Positions 6,017 to 9,712 of a DNA stretch of 9,712 bases are shown here, one piece after another (position 1 is the stretch's first letter; every line of letters begins with the position of its first letter). Made by a program: the position numbers and the translations under genes. The notes beneath the pieces were generated by a model, which searched no databases, was not told where the DNA came from, and was given only the letters and a program-made list of their open reading frames with translations. This DNA is from Bacillota bacterium (lineage in GTDB: Bacteria; Bacillota; Clostridia; Christensenellales; Aristaeellaceae): the NCBI GenBank assembly GCA_023435435.1, contig JAEYRW010000161.1, positions 1-9,712 of the forward strand, in the 5' to 3' direction.

Positions 6017-6081
6017 ACGGACAATGTATAAAAATTCACTCACCAGCATGGGATTCTCAAGGGACAATGTCCCATGCGCGG

Positions 6082-6121
6082 GGGGCCGGGGGCAGAGTCC
6101 CCTGGCGTTCTCCCCCGGCCC

Positions 6122-6122
<1 letters not shown>
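6082..6122 (-). terminator. GC-only stem immediately after the typA stop codon
   Basis: GGGGCCGGGGG (6082-6092) is the exact reverse complement of CCCCCGGCCCC (6112-6122), giving an 11-base stem with a 19-base loop. The stem starts at the last base of the typA stop codon. There is no U-tract after it on the minus strand, so it may stall polymerase, protect the message 3' end or only partly terminate. It overlaps the right arm of the repeat element. Confidence 0.5.
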
Positions 6123-7951
<1,829 letters not shown>

Positions 7952-7960
7952 ATAAAAGAA

Positions 7961-7968
7961 CCCCTTTT
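7961..7968 (-). promoter_or_regulatory. Ribosome binding site supporting the TTG start of typA
   Basis: AAAAGGGG on the minus strand lies nine bases before TTG 7951, inside the 24-base gap after the prfC stop. It fixes the non-ATG start of typA. The surrounding U-rich leader should leave it unstructured. Confidence 0.7.
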
Positions 7969-7975
7969 CTTGTGT

Positions 7976-9589
7976 CTATTCCATGTCGTCCGCGGCCAGC
8001 CGGTCGGCGGTTTCCGCCAGCACCAGCCCCTCGTTGTTCTCGCACGCGAGCCGGATGGACCATTCGTTTTCAAACAACAGCACGTCGCGCCCGTTGCGGT
8101 CGATGCCGGCCTGCGTTGTGGAGGTGAGCCGGAGCTTGTCCACGGGCTTGGGCGTTTCCGCAATCCAGCGCACAAACCGGAAGGGAAGGTTTTCGCGCAG
8201 GATGTTGACGCCGTACTCGCTTTTGAGCCTGTACTCCAGAACGTCCATCTGCAGAACGCCCACCACGCCCGCGATCATTTCCTCGCGTCCGATGTTCGGC
8301 CGCTTGAACGTCTGGATGGCGCCCTCCTGGGAAAGCTGGTTGACGCCCTTCAAAAACTGCTTGCGCTTCATGGAGTCCTCGGGGCTTACCCGGCAGAAGA
8401 ACTCCGGCGCGAAGAGCGGAATCCCCGAAAACCTGACGGGCGTCCCGGTGCACAGGGTGTCCCCCAGCCGGAAAATGCCGGGGTCGAAAAGCCCGATGAT
8501 GTCGCCGGGGTAGGCGGTCTCCACGGACTCGTGCTCCTGGGCCATGAACTGCTGGGGCTGCGCGAGCTTGACCTGGGTTCCCGTTGAGGAATGCCACACG
8601 GTCATGCCCTTTTCAAACGCGCCCGAGCACACGCGCATGAACGCGAGCCGATCCCTGTGGGCGGGGTTCATGTTCGCCTGAATCTTGAAGATGAAGCCTG
8701 TAAATTTCTCGTCCGTGGGATCGATGACCCCCGCGTCGGACGTGCGCGGCGTGGGCGACTTTGTGTAGCTGAGGAACCGCTTCAGAAACGGCTCCACACC
8801 GAAGTTGTTGTACGCCGAGCCGAAGAATACGGGCGTGAGCTTGCCCTCAAGGATCATATCCAGATTGAACGGGTCCCCCGCCACATCCAGAAGCTCCGCG
8901 TCCTCGGCCAGCTTGTCATAGTAGCTCTTCCCCAGCGCGGCCGGGCACGCGGGGTCGTCGATGGAAATGGTCTTGACCGTGACCTGAGACTGGCCGTGAT
9001 TCCCGCCGTCATAGAGGCCGATTTCGCGGGTGTCGCGGTGATACACGCCCTTGAAGTCGCCATGGATGCCGATGGGCCAGTCCACCGGGCAGGCCCGGAT
9101 CCCCAGCACATCCTCCAACTCCTGGATCAGCTCGAACGGGTCGCGCCCCGCGCGGTCCAGCTTGTTGATGAATGTGAAAATCGGGATCGAGCGCATCCGG
9201 CAAACCTTGAACAGCTTGATGGTCTGCTCCTCTACACCCTTGGCGTTGTCGATGAGCATCACCGCGCTGTCCGCCGCCACCAGCGTGCGGTACGTGTCCT
9301 CCGAAAAGTCCTGGTGCCCGGGCGTGTCCAGAATGTTGATCCGGTAGCCCTCAAAATCAAACTGCATCGCAGAAGACGTCACCGAAATGCCGCGCTGCTT
9401 CTCGATCTCCATCCAGTCGCTGGTGGCGTGCCGCGCCGCCTTCCTGGCCTTCACCGAGCCCGCCTGGCGAATCGCGCCGCCGTATAAAAGCAGCTTCTCG
9501 GTGAGCGTCGTCTTGCCCGCGTCCGGGTGCGAGATGATGGCGAACGTCCGCCGCCGCGCGGTCTCCCTTGCCAGTTCCGGGTGCTCCAT
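7976..9589 (-). CDS. prfC: Peptide chain release factor 3 (RF3)
   Basis: A 537-residue GTPase that removes RF1 or RF2 from the ribosome after termination. Motifs: G1 SHPDAGKTT (20-28), switch I around KQRGISVTSS (64-73), G3 DTPGHQDF (88-95) with the RF3-typical SEDTYRTL continuation, and G4 NKLDR (142-146). RF3-specific stretches further along include DWPIG, FFGSAYNNFGVEPFL and the GVVGVLQMDVLEYRL block. Length is close to the 529 residues of the E. coli protein. ATG 9589 is preceded by GGGAGG eight bases away (9598-9603). A strong promoter (9623-9651) lies upstream and typA follows after 24 bases, so the two translational GTPases form an operon. No frameshift or missing motif is seen. Confidence 0.97.
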   Translation of the reverse strand: MEHPELARETARRRTFAIISHPDAGKTTLTEKLLLYGGAIRQAGSVKARKAARHATSDWMEIEKQRGISVTSSAMQFDFEGYRINILDTPGHQDFSEDTYRTLVAADSAVMLIDNAKGVEEQTIKLFKVCRMRSIPIFTFINKLDRAGRDPFELIQELEDVLGIRACPVDWPIGIHGDFKGVYHRDTREIGLYDGGNHGQSQVTVKTISIDDPACPAALGKSYYDKLAEDAELLDVAGDPFNLDMILEGKLTPVFFGSAYNNFGVEPFLKRFLSYTKSPTPRTSDAGVIDPTDEKFTGFIFKIQANMNPAHRDRLAFMRVCSGAFEKGMTVWHSSTGTQVKLAQPQQFMAQEHESVETAYPGDIIGLFDPGIFRLGDTLCTGTPVRFSGIPLFAPEFFCRVSPEDSMKRKQFLKGVNQLSQEGAIQTFKRPNIGREEMIAGVVGVLQMDVLEYRLKSEYGVNILRENLPFRFVRWIAETPKPVDKLRLTSTTQAGIDRNGRDVLLFENEWSIRLACENNEGLVLAETADRLAADDME

Positions 9590-9622
9590 CGGTTCATCCT
9601 CCCGAAAAAAATACCACCCTAC

Positions 9623-9651
9623 ATTTTATACAAGTGCAGAGTGCCCGTCAA
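9623..9651 (-). promoter_or_regulatory. Sigma-A promoter of the prfC-typA operon
   Basis: On the minus strand -35 TTGACG (9646-9651) and -10 TAAAAT (9623-9628) are 17 bases apart; an overlapping TATAAA (9625-9630) would give a 15-base spacer. Each element matches consensus at five of six positions. Transcription would start near 9616, giving a leader of roughly 27 bases that includes the GGGAGG ribosome site. Confidence 0.85.
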
Positions 9652-9690
9652 GAAAAAGCACGTTAAATGACGCGGGGAAGGCGGAGAAGA

Positions 9691-9712
9691 ACGCCGGGGC
9701 TCCGCCCCGGCC
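9691..9712. repeat. Partial repeat end (copy D) at the window edge
   Basis: AACGCCGGGG at 9690-9699 matches the left end of the element at 5861-5870, and the preceding GGAGAAG resembles the GGAAAGG found before that end. GCCGGGGC (9693-9700) and GCCCCGGC (9704-9711) form a perfect eight-base stem with a TCC loop. The window ends inside the repeat, so whether a full inverted-repeat unit continues is unknown. Confidence 0.6.

Larger units (their letters stand above)
5861..6109. repeat. Inverted-repeat intergenic element, MITE-like or REP-like
   Basis: The left end (5861-5920, plus strand) and the reverse complement of the right end (6048-6109) align along about 60 bases: both begin AACGCC, continue through GGGG, CTGCCCCCGG, a CCGCGCA block, GGG, CCCTTGAGAAT and end CCAT, with scattered differences. 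The two ends face each other around about 127 bases that contain two more hairpins and no open reading frame of note. CCCCCGG occurs just outside both ends (5849-5855 and 6112-6118), a possible but weak target duplication. Related ends lie at 1-120 and 9691-9712. There is no transposase. The element fills the typA-recF gap and supplies recF's upstream context. It could be a miniature transposable element, a REP-type palindromic repeat, or paired terminators. Confidence 0.7.

Noticed and set aside
5919..6050. Small RNA or riboswitch in the centre of the repeat element
   Set aside because: Stems are present but there is no promoter, no terminator with a U-tract, and no resemblance to a known riboswitch core; kept only as a structural observation.
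5849..6118. CCCCCGG on both sides of the element as a target-site duplication
   Set aside because: The two copies are at unequal distances from the ends and the motif is common in this GC-rich, repeat-rich context, so it is not good evidence of transposition.
8591..9487. 298-codon plus-strand open frame opposite prfC
   Set aside because: Shadow frame in the same register effect as the other long antisense frames; no start signals.

Overview
This is a GC-rich bacterial segment with compact gene spacing, canonical Shine-Dalgarno sites, occasional TTG and GTG starts, and sigma-A-type promoters that stand out as AT-rich islands. Together with an OmpR-family two-component system, RF3 and TypA, this suggests a high-GC member of the Clostridia (Bacillota), probably gut-associated. 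That placement is an inference from style and gene content; no marker gene settles it.

Layout, left to right. Bases 1-120 hold the right half of an intergenic repeat. Next comes a minus-strand two-component operon: a response regulator (1521-2216) followed one base later by its histidine kinase (119-1519), driven by a clear promoter at 2249-2277. Divergent from it is a small helical protein of unknown function (2444-2875, plus). This converges on an EamA transporter (2889-3797, minus), which is head-to-head with a second EamA transporter (3937-4776, plus). The two share a 139-base control region with a promoter on each strand and a dyad over the plus-strand promoter. The second transporter converges on recF (4786-5844, minus) with only nine bases between the stop codons, over a bidirectional terminator. 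The 277-base gap upstream of recF is filled almost entirely by an inverted-repeat element. Beyond it lies a minus-strand operon of two translational GTPases, prfC (RF3) then typA (BipA), with a strong promoter at 9623-9651. The right edge (9691-9712) is another end of the same repeat family.

The protein-coding content is mostly housekeeping: signal transduction, export, recombination repair and translation. I see no phage, CRISPR, toxin-antitoxin, secondary-metabolite or defence module, and no tRNA or rRNA gene. The part least explained by known families is the intergenic repeat: four ends in under 10 kb, each able to fold into one or two GC-rich hairpins, two ends arranged as a roughly 249-base inverted-repeat unit, and paired base changes between copies that preserve a stem. 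A second theme is economy at gene ends: hairpins overlap the last codons or stop codons of both EamA genes, recF and (by one base) typA.
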